Part shown: one piece after another, positions 35,557 to 44,673 of the stretch
Numbering within the stretch: the stretch's first letter is position 1
How the letters are laid out: each line of letters opens with the position of its first letter
Assembly (NCBI RefSeq): GCF_029392895.1
Contig: NZ_CP114200.1
Span: 1,827,501 to 1,891,500 of the forward strand
Source of the DNA: Streptomyces sp. 71268
Lineage (GTDB): Bacteria > Actinomycetota > Actinomycetes > Streptomycetales > Streptomycetaceae
Direction: 5' to 3'
Length of the DNA: 64,000 bases
The notes under the pieces: generated by a model
The model's input: the letters and a program-made list of their open reading frames with translations, nothing else
The model's database searches: none
What the model was told of the DNA's origin: nothing
Position numbers and translations under genes: made by a program

Positions 35557-35635
35557 GGCGGGGGCGTGCGGCGGGGCGCGGGCGAGCGGCCTCGCCGCCC
35601 GGCGCGCGCCCCGTCCGGCACACGCCCCGCCCGCC
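35557..35635. terminator. imperfect G+C hairpin between nitroreductase and kdpC
   Basis: Arms 35557-35580 and 35604-35635 are complementary with a few bulges. They lie between convergent gene ends and may terminate both transcripts. Confidence 0.4.
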
Positions 35636-35653
35636 GGCGGCCGGCCGTCGCGG

Positions 35654-36313
35654 TCAGTCGCCCCGCTCCCCCGCCGCCAGTTGCCGCACGGCCAGGTTCA
35701 GCTTCACCACGTTCACGTGCGGCTCGCCCAGGAAGCCGACCAGGCGGCCCTCGGTGTGCCGCTCGACCAGGCGTTGTACGGCCTGCCGGGGCAGCCCGTG
35801 CTCCCTGGCCACCCGGTCCACCTGGAGGTCCGCGTAGGCCGGTGAGATGTGCGGGTCGACGCCGGAGGCGGAGGCGGTGAGCGCGTCGACCGGCACGTCG
35901 CGCTGGGGGACGCCGTTGAACTCGGCCACCGCGGCGCGGCGAGCGATGATCGAGTCCCTGAGCACCTTGCTGTCGGCGGCGAGGTTGGAGGCGCCGGAGA
36001 CGGTGAGGGAGTAGCGGGTGTTGTAGACGTTCTCGCCGGCCGCCGACGGGCGGGGCTGGAACCACCTGGGGTCGGGCAGCGGGTTGCCGTCCTTGTCCTT
36101 GGCGTCGAGCGTGAAGCTCTGCCCGATCAGTTCGGAGCCGACGACCTTCCCGTTCTCCTTGATCTTCGAGCCGTTGGCCTGGTCGGGGAAGAGGGCCTGG
36201 GCGATGCCGGTGACCGCCAGCGGATACAGCACGCCGCACACCAGGGTCAGCACCAGCAGGGCTCGCAGCCCCGCCGTCGCCAGGCGGGTCATGCCGCGGA
36301 GGGATGAGTTCAT
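35654..36313 (-). CDS. kdpC: KdpC subunit of the K+-transporting ATPase
   Basis: This 219-residue protein has one N-terminal transmembrane helix ('ALLVLTLVCGVLYPLAVTGI') and an extracytoplasmic domain with 'GSELIGQSF', 'RWFQPRPSA', 'VPVDALTASASGVDPHISP' and 'HTEGRLVGFLGEPHVNV', all KdpC landmarks. KdpC stabilises the KdpA/KdpB complex and supports high-affinity K+ uptake. The ATG at 36313 lies 5 bp after the kdpB stop. It is the last gene of the kdp structural operon. Confidence 0.95.
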   Translation of the reverse strand: MNSSLRGMTRLATAGLRALLVLTLVCGVLYPLAVTGIAQALFPDQANGSKIKENGKVVGSELIGQSFTLDAKDKDGNPLPDPRWFQPRPSAAGENVYNTRYSLTVSGASNLAADSKVLRDSIIARRAAVAEFNGVPQRDVPVDALTASASGVDPHISPAYADLQVDRVAREHGLPRQAVQRLVERHTEGRLVGFLGEPHVNVVKLNLAVRQLAAGERGD

Positions 36314-36318
36314 GAGTG

Positions 36319-38496
36319 TCACCCGATGCCAGGGATGAGGGAGATGAGCAGGTCGATGAGTTTGATGCCGACGAAGGGGGCGACCAGACCGCCGAGGCCG
36401 TAGACGGCGAGGTTGCGGCGGAGCATCTGGTCGGCGCTCATCGGCCGGTAGCGCACGCCGCGCAGCGACAGCGGCACCAGCGCGATGATGATCAGCGCGT
36501 TGAAGATCACCGCCGACAGGATCGCGGACTGCGACGAGGCGAGCCGCATGACGTTGAGGGTGTCCAGGCCCTCGTAACCGGCGACGCCGGCGAACATCGC
36601 CGGGATGATCGCGAAGTACTTGGCGACGTCGTTGGCGATCGAGAAGGTGGTCAGCGCGCCACGGGTGATCAGCAACTGCTTGCCGATCTCCACGATCTCG
36701 ATGAGCTTGGTGGGGTTGGAGTCCAGGTCCACCATGTTCCCGGCCTCCTTGGCGGCCGAGGTGCCGGTGTTCATCGCCACGCCCACGTCCGCCTGGGCCA
36801 GCGCGGGGGCGTCGTTGGTGCCGTCGCCGGTCATCGCGACCAGTTGGCCACCGGCCTGCTCCCGCTTGATCAGCGCCATCTTGTCCTCGGGCGTGGCCTC
36901 GGCGAGGAAGTCGTCCACGCCCGCCTCGTCGGCGATGGCCTTGGCGGTCAGCGGGTTGTCGCCGGTGATCATGACGGTCTTGATGCCCATCCGGCGCAGC
37001 TCGTCGAACCGCTCCCGCATGCCCTCCTTGACGACGTCCTTCAGGTGGATGACGCCGAGCACCCGCGGCCCGTCGACGTCGTCGACGGCGACCAGCAGCG
37101 GGGTACCGCCCGCCGCGGAGATGCCGTCCACCTTCTCCCGCGCGTCCGGGGACACGCTGCCGCCGCGCTCGACCACCCAGCCGGTGACGGCCGCCGCCGC
37201 GCCCTTGCGGACCCGGCGCACCGCGCCGTCGTCGTCGGTGAGGTCCACGCCCGACATCCGGGTCTGCGCGGTGAAGGGCACGAACGTGGCGTGACCCAGC
37301 TCCCCCTCGTGCCGGGCCCGCAGCCCGTACCGCTCCTTGGCCAGCACGACGACGGAGCGCCCCTCGGGCGTCTCGTCGGCCAGCGACGAGAGCTGCGCCG
37401 CGTCGGCCAGCTCCGTCTCGCGCACGCCGTCCACCGGCACGAACCGGTCCGCCTGCCGGTCGCCCAGCGTGATGGTGCCGGTCTTGTCGAGCAGCAGGGT
37501 GGACACGTCGCCCGCGGCCTCGACCGCGCGTCCCGACATGGCGAGCACGTTGCGCTGCACCAGGCGGTCCATGCCCGCGATGCCGATGGCGGACAGCAGC
37601 GCCCCGATGGTGGTCGGGATCAGGCACACGAGCAGCGCGGCCAGCACGATCATGTCCTGTCGCGCGCCCGCGTACGTCGCGAACGGCTGCAGGGTGACCA
37701 CGGCGAGCAGGAAGACGATGGTGAGCGAGGCCAGCAGGATGTTCAGCGCGATCTCGTTCGGCGTCTTCTGCCGGGCCGCGCCCTCCACCAGGTTGATCAT
37801 GCGGTCGATGAACGTCTCGCCCGGCTTGGTGGTGATCTGGATGACGACGCGGTCGGAGAGCACCTTCGTGCCGCCCGTGACGGCCGACCTGTCGCCGCCG
37901 GACTCGCGGATGACCGGGGCCGACTCGCCGGTGATGGCCGACTCGTCCACGGAGGCGACGCCCTCGACCACGTCACCGTCGCCGGGGATGATGTCGCCCG
38001 CCTCGCAGACCACCAGGTCCCCGACGCGCAGCTCGGTCCCGGGCACCTGCTCCTCGGCGGCGCCGGGGCCGGTGGTGGCCAGGCGGCGGGCGACGGTGTC
38101 GGTCTTGGCCTTGCGCAACGTGTCGGCCTGCGCCTTGCCGCGCCCCTCGGCGACGGCCTCGGCCAGATTGGCGAAGAGCACGGTCAGCCACAGCCAACCG
38201 GCGATGGTCCAGCCGAACCAGTCGCCGGGATCGGCTATGGCGAGCACGGTGGTGAGGATCGAGCCGACCTCGACGACGAACATGACGGGCGCCTTGACCT
38301 GCACCCGCGGGTCGAGCTTGCGCAACGCCTCGGGCAGCGAGCGCAGCAGTTGGCCCGCGTCGAAGAGGCCGCCGGCGACGCGCCCGGGCTCCGCGTGCTC
38401 GCCCGGCGCCGCGGGGCCGCCCGTCGCCGGGCGGGTGGTGGTGGCAGTGGGCATGGCTTCCTCGGGAAGGTCGGTCGTGATGGGTGTGCGGCTCAT
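36319..38496 (-). CDS. kdpB: KdpB P-type ATPase subunit
   Basis: This is a 725-residue P-type ATPase. The phosphorylation motif is 'DKTGTIT' (Asp337), the actuator loop 'TGES' (189-192), and the hinge '[18 protein letters not shown]'. ATP hydrolysis here drives K+ import through KdpA. The first 50 residues are a Pro/Ala-rich cytosolic extension. The start ATG 38496 overlaps the kdpA stop as ATGA. A longer frame to 38730 lies inside kdpA and is rejected. Confidence 0.96.
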   Translation of the reverse strand: MSRTPITTDLPEEAMPTATTTRPATGGPAAPGEHAEPGRVAGGLFDAGQLLRSLPEALRKLDPRVQVKAPVMFVVEVGSILTTVLAIADPGDWFGWTIAGWLWLTVLFANLAEAVAEGRGKAQADTLRKAKTDTVARRLATTGPGAAEEQVPGTELRVGDLVVCEAGDIIPGDGDVVEGVASVDESAITGESAPVIRESGGDRSAVTGGTKVLSDRVVIQITTKPGETFIDRMINLVEGAARQKTPNEIALNILLASLTIVFLLAVVTLQPFATYAGARQDMIVLAALLVCLIPTTIGALLSAIGIAGMDRLVQRNVLAMSGRAVEAAGDVSTLLLDKTGTITLGDRQADRFVPVDGVRETELADAAQLSSLADETPEGRSVVVLAKERYGLRARHEGELGHATFVPFTAQTRMSGVDLTDDDGAVRRVRKGAAAAVTGWVVERGGSVSPDAREKVDGISAAGGTPLLVAVDDVDGPRVLGVIHLKDVVKEGMRERFDELRRMGIKTVMITGDNPLTAKAIADEAGVDDFLAEATPEDKMALIKREQAGGQLVAMTGDGTNDAPALAQADVGVAMNTGTSAAKEAGNMVDLDSNPTKLIEIVEIGKQLLITRGALTTFSIANDVAKYFAIIPAMFAGVAGYEGLDTLNVMRLASSQSAILSAVIFNALIIIALVPLSLRGVRYRPMSADQMLRRNLAVYGLGGLVAPFVGIKLIDLLISLIPGIG

Positions 38497-40178
38497 GCCA
38501 GGCCCTCCGCCAGCGGTCCGAGGGCGAGCGCGGGGAAGAAGGTGAGCCCGGTGATGATCAGGATCGCGCCCACCAGGAGCCCGGCGAACAGCGGCTGCTC
38601 GGTGCGCAGGGTGCCCGCCGTCTTCGGTACGGGCTGCTGCTCGGCCAGCGAACCGGCCAGGGCGAGGACGAAGACCATCGGTAGGAACCGGCCGAGCAGC
38701 ATGGCCAGGCCGATCGTGGTGTTGTACCACTGCGTGTTGGCGTTCAGCCCGGCGAAGGCCGAGCCGTTGTTGTTGGCGCCGGAGGTGAAGGCGTACAGGA
38801 TCTCGGAGAAGCCGTGCGCGCCGCTGCCGTGCACGGAGTTCCCGGCGGTGTTGAGGACCGAGTCCGGCGGCGTGGCCAGGGCCAGCGAGGCGGCGGTGAA
38901 GCCGAGCACGAGGGTCGGGGTGACCAGGATGTAGCAGGCGGCGAACTTGATCTCGCGGGTGCCGATCTTCTTGCCCAGGTACTCGGGCGTACGGCCGACC
39001 ATCAGGCCCGCGATGAACACCGCGATGACGGCCATGATCAGCATGCCGTACAGGCCGGAGCCCACACCGCCGGGGGCGATCTCACCCAGCATCATGCCGA
39101 GCAGGTCGAGGCCGCCGCCGAGGCCGGTGTTGGAGGAGTGGAAGGAGTTGACCGCGCCGGTGGAGGTCAGCGTGGTGGTCGCGGAGAACAGGGCGGAGCC
39201 CGCGACGCCGAACCGGGTCTCCTTGCCCTCCATGGCGCCGCCCGCCTCCTGGAGCGCCGCGCCACCGTGGTGGAACTCGGTCCACAGCATCAGCGCGGAG
39301 AAGCCGAGCCAGATCAGGCCCATCGTGCCGAGGATCGCGTAGCCCTGGCGCGTGCTGCCGACCATGCGGCCGAAGGTGCGGGTCAGCGAGACGGGGATGA
39401 CCAGGATCAGGAAGATCTCGAAGAGGTTGGACAGGCCGTTGGGGTTCTCGAAGGGGTGCGCGGAGTTGGCGTTGAAGTAGCCGCCGCCGTTGGTCCCGAG
39501 TTCCTTGATCACCTCCTGGGAGGCGACCGCTCCGCCGTTGGTCTGCTGGACGCCGCCGTCGAACTGGCCGATCTCGTGGATGCCGGCGAAGTTCTGGATG
39601 ACGCCGCAGGCGACCAGCACGAGCGCGCCGATGACGGCCATCGGGATCAGCACCCGGACCAGGCCGCGCACCAGGTCGGCCCAGAAGTTGCCGAGTTCGC
39701 CGGTGCGGGACCTGGCGAAGCCGCGGACCAGCGCGACGGCCACGGCGATGCCGACGGCGGCCGAGAGGAAGTTCTGCACCGCGAGCCCGCCGGTCTGTAC
39801 GACGTGGCCCATCGACTGCTCGCCCGAGTAGGACTGCCAGTTGGTGTTGGCCACGAAGGAGGCGGCGGTGTTGAACGCCTGGTGCGGCGAGATGGAGGTG
39901 AAGCCGTACGAGAGCGGCAGGCTGCCCTGGACGCGCTGGAGCAGGTAGAGGAAGAGGACGCCGGCCAGCGAGAAGGCGAGGACCGAGCGCAGGTAGGCGG
40001 GCCAGCGCAGTTGCACGGACGGGTTGGCGCCGATGCAGCGGTAGATCCACTTCTCCACGCGGAGGTGCCGGGTGGAGCTGTAGACGGCGGCCAGGTAGTC
40101 GCCCAGAGGCCGGTGCACCAGGGCCAGCGCCCCGACGAGGGCGGCGAGCTGGAGCACTCCCGCGAGGACAGGACTCAT
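38493..40178 (-). CDS. kdpA: KdpA K+-channel-like subunit
   Basis: This 561-residue polytopic protein has about ten transmembrane helices and four pore-loop regions, for example '[19 protein letters not shown]', '[20 protein letters not shown]', '[17 protein letters not shown]' and '[16 protein letters not shown]'. The repeated Asn/Gly/Thr-rich loops form the K+ selectivity filter. It binds K+ from outside and passes it to KdpB. The start lies 7 bp after the kdpF stop. Confidence 0.96.
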   Translation of the reverse strand: MSPVLAGVLQLAALVGALALVHRPLGDYLAAVYSSTRHLRVEKWIYRCIGANPSVQLRWPAYLRSVLAFSLAGVLFLYLLQRVQGSLPLSYGFTSISPHQAFNTAASFVANTNWQSYSGEQSMGHVVQTGGLAVQNFLSAAVGIAVAVALVRGFARSRTGELGNFWADLVRGLVRVLIPMAVIGALVLVACGVIQNFAGIHEIGQFDGGVQQTNGGAVASQEVIKELGTNGGGYFNANSAHPFENPNGLSNLFEIFLILVIPVSLTRTFGRMVGSTRQGYAILGTMGLIWLGFSALMLWTEFHHGGAALQEAGGAMEGKETRFGVAGSALFSATTTLTSTGAVNSFHSSNTGLGGGLDLLGMMLGEIAPGGVGSGLYGMLIMAVIAVFIAGLMVGRTPEYLGKKIGTREIKFAACYILVTPTLVLGFTAASLALATPPDSVLNTAGNSVHGSGAHGFSEILYAFTSGANNNGSAFAGLNANTQWYNTTIGLAMLLGRFLPMVFVLALAGSLAEQQPVPKTAGTLRTEQPLFAGLLVGAILIITGLTFFPALALGPLAEGLA

Positions 40179-40185
40179 GTCGAGC

Positions 40186-40275
40186 TCAGAACCTCTCCGG
40201 GAAGACGAGGGCGAGGACCAGGTAGCCCAGCAGGGCGACGGCCACGATCAGGCCGACGACGTTCTCGGCGGTCAC
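40186..40275 (-). CDS. kdpF: KdpF small membrane subunit
   Basis: This 29-residue, single-helix protein starts '[20 protein letters not shown]' (GTG start) and ends 'FPERF'. Its length, helix and '[13 protein letters not shown]'-type end match KdpF, which stabilises the Kdp complex lipid-side. The GTG overlaps the stop of a second small membrane ORF as GTGA, and KdpA follows closely. Confidence 0.9.
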   Translation of the reverse strand: MTAENVVGLIVAVALLGYLVLALVFPERF

Positions 40276-40355
40276 AGCTTCGTCACCCCCTTGGCGACGA
40301 GTGCCACCAACGCGAAGACCGCGATCGTGGTGACGACGAAGGCCAGGTCGGCCAT
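40272..40355 (-). CDS. 27-residue membrane peptide upstream of kdpF
   Basis: The frame encodes 'MADLAFVVTTIAVFALVALV' followed by 'AKGVTKL', a single hydrophobic helix with a basic end. The ATG has an 'AGGAG' site about 6 nt upstream, and its stop overlaps the kdpF GTG, so it is translationally coupled to the kdp operon. It is too short for homology by eye but is too well placed to ignore. A Kdp accessory peptide is likely; the role is unknown. Confidence 0.7.
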   Translation of the reverse strand: MADLAFVVTTIAVFALVALVAKGVTKL

Positions 40356-40502
40356 CGTGAGCTCCTAGAGGTTCGTAAAGCCGTTCGGACCCCTAGAGCA
40401 AACCCCCCGCAGAACACGTCGAGTCGTCCGTTGACGGCTCTCATACGGCCACCCGCGCCGCGTTGACGAATTCCCTACGCGCACCGCCACCACCTGCGCA
40501 AA
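40356..40502 (-). promoter_or_regulatory. kdp operon upstream region with two CGTTGACG repeats
   Basis: Two identical 8-bp words (40429-40436 and 40461-40468) lie 32 bp apart, about three helical turns, upstream of the kdp operon. That spacing suits two dimers of an OmpR-type regulator such as KdpE. The promoter core could not be fixed. Confidence 0.4.
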
Positions 40503-40545
40503 AGCGGTGGGCTCCACTCCGCGAAACGGAGTGGAGCCCACCGCT
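40503..40545 (-). terminator. intrinsic terminator after the DUF3710 gene
   Basis: A perfect 19-bp stem (40503-40521 with 40527-40545) has a 5-nt loop. On the minus strand it is followed by TTTT, and it lies 47 bp beyond the DUF3710 stop. It insulates the kdp operon from the dut-DUF3710 transcript. Confidence 0.85.
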
Positions 40546-40592
40546 GAAGGTCAGTTTCCGGCCATGACCTGGGCCGTGCTCGCGCGTTCCGG

Positions 40593-41378
40593 CTAGCGGA
40601 CCTCGGTGATCTCGGGGCCGCGCTGGAGCTGGTCGACGCCGCCCGCGAACCGCGAGCCGGCCGCCTCGTCCTGCTGCACGCCACCCTCGGCGACCATCTG
40701 CGCGTCGTCGGGCAGCTTGAGGACGATCGGGTCGCGCGGGGCCATCGGCGACTCGCCGCGCACCACGACGGTGTCCCGGACGATCTGCTCAAGGAGCCCG
40801 GCCGCCTCGGGCTGGACCGCGCCTTGGCCCGAGATCACGCCGCGCAGGAACCAGCGCGGCCCGTCCACGCCGACGAACCGCACGAGCTGCACGCCGTTGG
40901 TGCCGTCCGGCAGCTGCACCGGGACCTGGGCCCGCAGCTCCCAGCCGAGCGGGCCCTCGACCTCGTCGATGACGCCGCCCTGCTGGGTGATGCCGCTGGC
41001 GATCTCCTCGCGCACCTCGCGCCAGATGCCCTCGTTCTTGGGGGCGGCGAAGCCCTGCAACTGCACCGCGCTGTCCCGCAGCACGACGGTCGCGGCGACG
41101 ATCGAGTCCCCGGCGACCTCGACCCGCAGCTCCATGCCCTCGACCCCGGGCACGAACAGCCCGCCGAGGTCCACGCGACCCTCACCGGGGTTGCTGACCT
41201 CGGAGATGTCCCACGGTCCGTCGGGGCGCGGCGCGGGCGGCAGGCTTACCTGCTCCGCCTCCGTGGCCGAGTCGTCGGCCACGTCGTCCGCCGTGTCCTC
41301 GGCCAACTCCTCGGCGGCCACGCCCTTGTCGACCTGGTCGACGGCGTCCTCACTGCGCTTGCGTCGACGTCCGAACAC
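40593..41378 (-). CDS. DUF3710 protein
   Basis: This 261-residue cytosolic protein starts 'VFGRRRKRSEDA' (GTG 41378, with 'AAGGA' 8 nt upstream, inside the end of dut). A Glu/Asp-rich stretch follows, then the DUF3710 core: 'GPWDISEV', 'VDLGGLFVPG', 'GIWREVREEIASGI' and 'GPRWFLRGVISGQGA'. It is the positional equivalent of Rv2696c, located next to dut. It begins 1 bp after the dut stop. Only its conservation in the block is informative; the function is unknown. Confidence 0.88.
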   Translation of the reverse strand: MFGRRRKRSEDAVDQVDKGVAAEELAEDTADDVADDSATEAEQVSLPPAPRPDGPWDISEVSNPGEGRVDLGGLFVPGVEGMELRVEVAGDSIVAATVVLRDSAVQLQGFAAPKNEGIWREVREEIASGITQQGGVIDEVEGPLGWELRAQVPVQLPDGTNGVQLVRFVGVDGPRWFLRGVISGQGAVQPEAAGLLEQIVRDTVVVRGESPMAPRDPIVLKLPDDAQMVAEGGVQQDEAAGSRFAGGVDQLQRGPEITEVR

Positions 41379-41379
41379 G

Positions 41380-41895
41380 TCACTGTCCTTCCCGGTCGGC
41401 ACCGACCGAAGAGTATCCATTCCCACCCGATGAGCCGCCCACCGCGGCATGGCCCCCCGTGGACCCGAAGCCCCCGTCGGCGCGCGCCGAGCCGGGAAGC
41501 TCCACCACCTCGTGGAAGCGCACCTTCTCCACCTGCTGGACGATGAGCTGGGCGACCCGGTCGAACCGCTCGAACCGCACGCTCTCGCGCGGGTCCAGAT
41601 TGACCACGATCACCTTGATCTCCCCACGGTACCCGGCATCCACCGTGCCCGGAGCATTCACCAGGGCGACACCGCAGCGTGCGGCGAGCCCCGAACGGGG
41701 GTGCACGAACGCCGCGTACCCGTCCGGGAGCGCGATGGACACCCCGGTGGGCAGCACCGCGCGCTCGCCGGGGGCGAGTTCGGCCGCCTCGGTGGTGACC
41801 AGATCCGCCCCGGCGTCGCCGGGATGCCCGTAGGCGGGGAGCGGAACCGACGGGTCCACCCGTCGGATCAGGACGTCTACGGGCTCACGGCTCAC
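41380..41895 (-). CDS. dut: deoxyuridine triphosphatase
   Basis: This 171-residue trimeric dUTPase has all five motifs: 'HPGDAGADL', 'HPRSGLAARCG' (65-75), 'GTVDAGYRGEI' (83-93, catalytic Asp), 'RFDRVAQLIV', and the C-terminal 'GGFGSTGG' (141-148). It hydrolyses dUTP to dUMP, supplying dTMP synthesis and keeping uracil out of DNA. GTG 41895 overlaps the thioesterase stop as GTGA and has 'GAGG' upstream. The last 20 residues are a Gly/Ser-rich tail. Confidence 0.96.
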   Translation of the reverse strand: MSREPVDVLIRRVDPSVPLPAYGHPGDAGADLVTTEAAELAPGERAVLPTGVSIALPDGYAAFVHPRSGLAARCGVALVNAPGTVDAGYRGEIKVIVVNLDPRESVRFERFDRVAQLIVQQVEKVRFHEVVELPGSARADGGFGSTGGHAAVGGSSGGNGYSSVGADREGQ

Positions 41896-42476
41896 GGATT
41901 CACCTCGAAGGCACGCGCGACCTTGATCTGGTCCGGGTCGGAGAGGGCCGCGTTGATCTCTTCCGGCCGGCCGTTCTCGATGAAGTGGTCCACCTTCACC
42001 TCGATGAACAGGGCGTCCGCGCGGACGGCGACCGGCCCGTCGGGCCCGCCGATCCGACCGGTCGCCGTGGAGTAGATCTTGCGCCCGTGCACCGCCACCA
42101 CGTGGGCGTCCAGGTACAACTCGGTGTCGACCGGCACCGGGCGTACGAAGTCGGTCTCCAGGCGCCCGGTCACCGCGATCACCCGCAGCAGCCAGCCGAG
42201 CGAGCCCAGCGTCTCGTCCAGGGCCGTGGCCAGCACCCCGCCGTGCGCGAGCCCGGGGGCGCCCTGGTGGGCCTGCTTGACCGTGAACCGCGCGGTGACG
42301 CCCACGCCATCGCCCGCCCGGATCGCCAGGTGCAGGCCGTGCGGCTGTGCGTCGCCGCAGCCGAAGCACTGTTCGTAGTGCGCGCCGATCAGCTCGCCGG
42401 GCGCCGGCGCTTCGGGGTGTCGCACCGGCGCCGCGGCCTCGACCGGCGGCGTCAGCGATGTCGTTCGTCCACTCAC
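41892..42476 (-). CDS. PaaI-type thioesterase (hotdog fold)
   Basis: This 194-residue hotdog-fold protein has 'YEQCFGCGDAQPHGLHLAI', the catalytic-site region 'GLAHGGVLATALDETLG' (the Asp/Glu that activates water in PaaI members), and 'LETDFVRPVPVDTELYLDA'. It probably cleaves an acyl-CoA thioester. I chose GTG 42476 because a longer start would run into the divergent DUF3093 gene. It is coupled to dut by a 4-bp overlap. The substrate is unknown. Confidence 0.85.
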   Translation of the reverse strand: MSGRTTSLTPPVEAAAPVRHPEAPAPGELIGAHYEQCFGCGDAQPHGLHLAIRAGDGVGVTARFTVKQAHQGAPGLAHGGVLATALDETLGSLGWLLRVIAVTGRLETDFVRPVPVDTELYLDAHVVAVHGRKIYSTATGRIGGPDGPVAVRADALFIEVKVDHFIENGRPEEINAALSDPDQIKVARAFEVNP

Positions 42477-42535
42477 GGGTGCAGACCTTACCCGCGCTGG
42501 TGGGCGGCGGGCTCCGTCGTGCCAAGCTGGAAACC

Positions 42536-42982
42536 ATGCAGCCTTACGAGGAACGCCTGACCGCACCCCGATTCTGGTGGTTCATCGCCGCCCTGACCGG
42601 TGTGGCGGGGGCGCTGATCCTGCTGCCGCTGGGGACCCTGGCCATGCTCGGCGGGCTGATCGGCGCATCGGCCCTCGCCAGCGTCGCGATCAGCGCGTAC
42701 GGCTCGGTCCGCATCCGGGTGGTGGCGGATTCGCTGGTCGCCGGGGACGCGAGGATTCCGGTGGAGGCGCTGGGCGAGGCCCAGGTCCTCGACCCGGCGG
42801 AGGCCGTCGCCTGGCGCGGCCCCAAGGCCGACCCGCGGGCGTTCATGCTGCTGCGCAGCTACATCCCCACCGCGCTGCGGATCGAGGTCACCGACCCGGC
42901 CGACCCGACGCCGTACCTGTACCTGTCCACGCGCCACCCGAAGAAGCTGGCCCAGGCCATCGCGGCGGTACGCACGAGCTAG
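42536..42982 (+). CDS. DUF3093 membrane protein
   Basis: This 148-residue protein has two adjacent transmembrane helices ('FWWFIAALTGVAGALILL' and 'LAMLGGLIGASALASVAISA') near the N-terminus. A small beta-rich domain with 'YLYLSTRHPKKLAQAI' follows at the end, as in DUF3093 (Rv2698-like). It is divergent from the thioesterase-dut operon with a 59-bp spacer. The function is unknown. Confidence 0.86.
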   Translation: MQPYEERLTAPRFWWFIAALTGVAGALILLPLGTLAMLGGLIGASALASVAISAYGSVRIRVVADSLVAGDARIPVEALGEAQVLDPAEAVAWRGPKADPRAFMLLRSYIPTALRIEVTDPADPTPYLYLSTRHPKKLAQAIAAVRTS

Positions 42983-43035
42983 CCGTCCCGTCCGGGAGCG
43001 CGAGTGGGCGCCGACGCCGCGGCCGGGGTGGTGGC

Positions 43036-43893
43036 TCAGTCGCGGGGGCGGCGGCGGCCGAAGCGGCGCCGCTTCGCCTTGGGAGGCACCGGAAGCCGTG
43101 GTGCCGGTCGGGACGGGGTGGAGGTTTGCGGGGGCTCAGCGGGCGACAGCTCGCCCGCGGCCCGCTCGGTTCGCTCCGGGGGCGGGAGCTGGTCCCAGGG
43201 GACCTGGCGGGCCCGCAGGTCCTTGCGGACCTTCTCGGCGAGCCGCTTGGTCTCACGCCGGTTCATCATCGCCCCGACGGCCGCGCCGATCATGAACGGT
43301 GCGAGGTTGGGCAGGTTGCGGAAGGTGCGCTTGACGATGCGCTGCCGCAGCTCGCGCTTGACCGGCCCGGACAGGGCCGCGTTGAAGCTGGCGGGCTTGA
43401 CGACGTCGATGCCCCGCTCCTGGGTCCACGCCGTGAGGTAGGCGGCGCTGCGCTGGGGCAGGGTGCCGGGCGCGCGCACACCGTAGACCTCGTGCAGCTC
43501 GGCGATGAGCTTGAACTCGATGGTCGCCACGCCGACGATCTCGGTGGCCAGCTCGGCGGGCATGGCGGGCGGAACGGGCAGCATGGCCGCGGCGCCCACG
43601 CCCGCGCCCACGGTCGAGGTGGCGCCCACGGCGCCCGCGACGAGCTTGTCCGCGATCTCCTCGGGGCCGAGCCCCGGGAACTGCGCTCGCAGCGTCGCGA
43701 GGTCCCGCACCGGAACACGGGGCGCGCTCGCGATGATCCGGTCGGCGACGGCGGTCACGCCCGCCCGTACGCCCCGACCGGTTCGCCTGATTCCGGTGCC
43801 GGCGGCCTTGGTGCCCCGGCCGACGGCGTCCGCGAGCGAGGCCGCACGGCCCCGCTCGACGTTCGCGTCATCCCGCTGGGAAACGTCCCGCAC
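43036..43893 (-). CDS. hypothetical protein with glycine-rich membrane-associated core
   Basis: I do not recognise this 285-residue protein with confidence. The middle has two hydrophobic, Gly/Ala-rich stretches ('AVGATSTVGAGVGAAAMLPV' and 'PFMIGAAVGAMMNRRET'), separated by a helical part with 'AELATEIVGVATIEFKLI'. The overall pattern recalls EcsC-like proteins, but that is weak. The C-terminus is Pro-rich, then very basic ('KAKRRRFGRRRPRD'), suggesting nucleic-acid or membrane contact. It is downstream of the DUF4193 gene on the same strand with an 18-bp gap. Confidence 0.7.
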   Translation of the reverse strand: MRDVSQRDDANVERGRAASLADAVGRGTKAAGTGIRRTGRGVRAGVTAVADRIIASAPRVPVRDLATLRAQFPGLGPEEIADKLVAGAVGATSTVGAGVGAAAMLPVPPAMPAELATEIVGVATIEFKLIAELHEVYGVRAPGTLPQRSAAYLTAWTQERGIDVVKPASFNAALSGPVKRELRQRIVKRTFRNLPNLAPFMIGAAVGAMMNRRETKRLAEKVRKDLRARQVPWDQLPPPERTERAAGELSPAEPPQTSTPSRPAPRLPVPPKAKRRRFGRRRPRD

Positions 43894-43911
43894 CGTAAGG
43901 GAGCCCGTACC

Positions 43912-44211
43912 TCAGGCCGCGCAGTCGCGGCAGATCGGCTGGCCGTTCTTCTCGGCGGCCAGCTGGCTCCGGTGGTGCACGAGGAAGCAGCTCATGCAGG
44001 TGAACTCGTCCGCCTGGCGCGGCAGCACGCGCACCGAGAGCTCCTCGTTCGAGAGGTCGGCGCCGGGCAGCTCAAGGCCCTCCGCCTGCTCGAACTCGTC
44101 CACGTCCACGGTGGACGCGGACTTGTCGTTCCGCCGTGCCTTCAGCTCCTCAATGCTGTCCTCGTTGACGTCGTCATCGGTCTTACGTGGGGTGTCGTAG
44201 TCCGTTGCCAT
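43912..44211 (-). CDS. DUF4193 zinc-ribbon-like protein
   Basis: This 99-residue acidic protein has four cysteines: Cys72, Cys75, Cys94 and Cys97 ('CMSC' and 'CRDC'), a likely zinc ribbon. The N-terminus 'MATDYDTPRKTDDDVNEDS' is typical of DUF4193, positional equivalent of Rv2699c. ATG 44211 has 'GGGGGAG' 6 nt upstream, a strong site suggesting high expression. The function is unknown; a role with RNA polymerase has not been shown. Confidence 0.9.
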   Translation of the reverse strand: MATDYDTPRKTDDDVNEDSIEELKARRNDKSASTVDVDEFEQAEGLELPGADLSNEELSVRVLPRQADEFTCMSCFLVHHRSQLAAEKNGQPICRDCAA

Positions 44212-44582
44212 GTCGCTCTCCCCCTCTGGGTATCTGCGGTGTCTCCAGCGCACGTAACGCGTGAGAGGCCGGACTTGTGCCCGACCTGAGGCGGAGATTT
44301 TGCCTCACATCAAGGTCTGTTACTCAATCGACACCCAACCGGCCCCCTGAAGAGGTGATCGGCTTGGATGGCGGTCGGACGGTACACGATGCGCGGGGGG
44401 TCCTTCACACGCGCCCTCACCGGTACTTCCCGTGATCGGGACCCTCGGAAACCCGGATTTTCCCGGCTTTGCACCACTCTCGGCGGCTACGGAGAGTACT
44501 TGGCCGAAAATTCGTCCGTGTGAGCGAAAACACATGACGAAGAATCTCGCCCCGTCGGGATAATTCCGCTAAAAGCGAACAA
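44212..44582. other. 371-bp spacer, no gene seen
   Basis: This stretch is less G+C-rich than most of the window and lies upstream of the DUF4193 gene. It should hold the DUF4193 promoter; no frame or repeat stands out. Confidence 0.4.
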
Positions 44583-44613
44583 ATTCCCAGGCTTCCGCGC
44601 GCCCCCTGGGAAT
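44583..44613 (-). terminator. hairpin with T-rich tail after cutS
   Basis: ATTCCCAGG and CCTGGGAAT form a 9-bp stem with a 13-nt loop, followed on the minus strand by TTTGTT-type sequence. It sits 61 bp past the cutS stop and probably ends the cutRS transcript. Confidence 0.55.
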
Positions 44614-44673
44614 CGCCCCCACCGCTCGCCGGGGTGACGCGTCGCACGTCGCGGCCGGTCCGCACCCGCGTGA

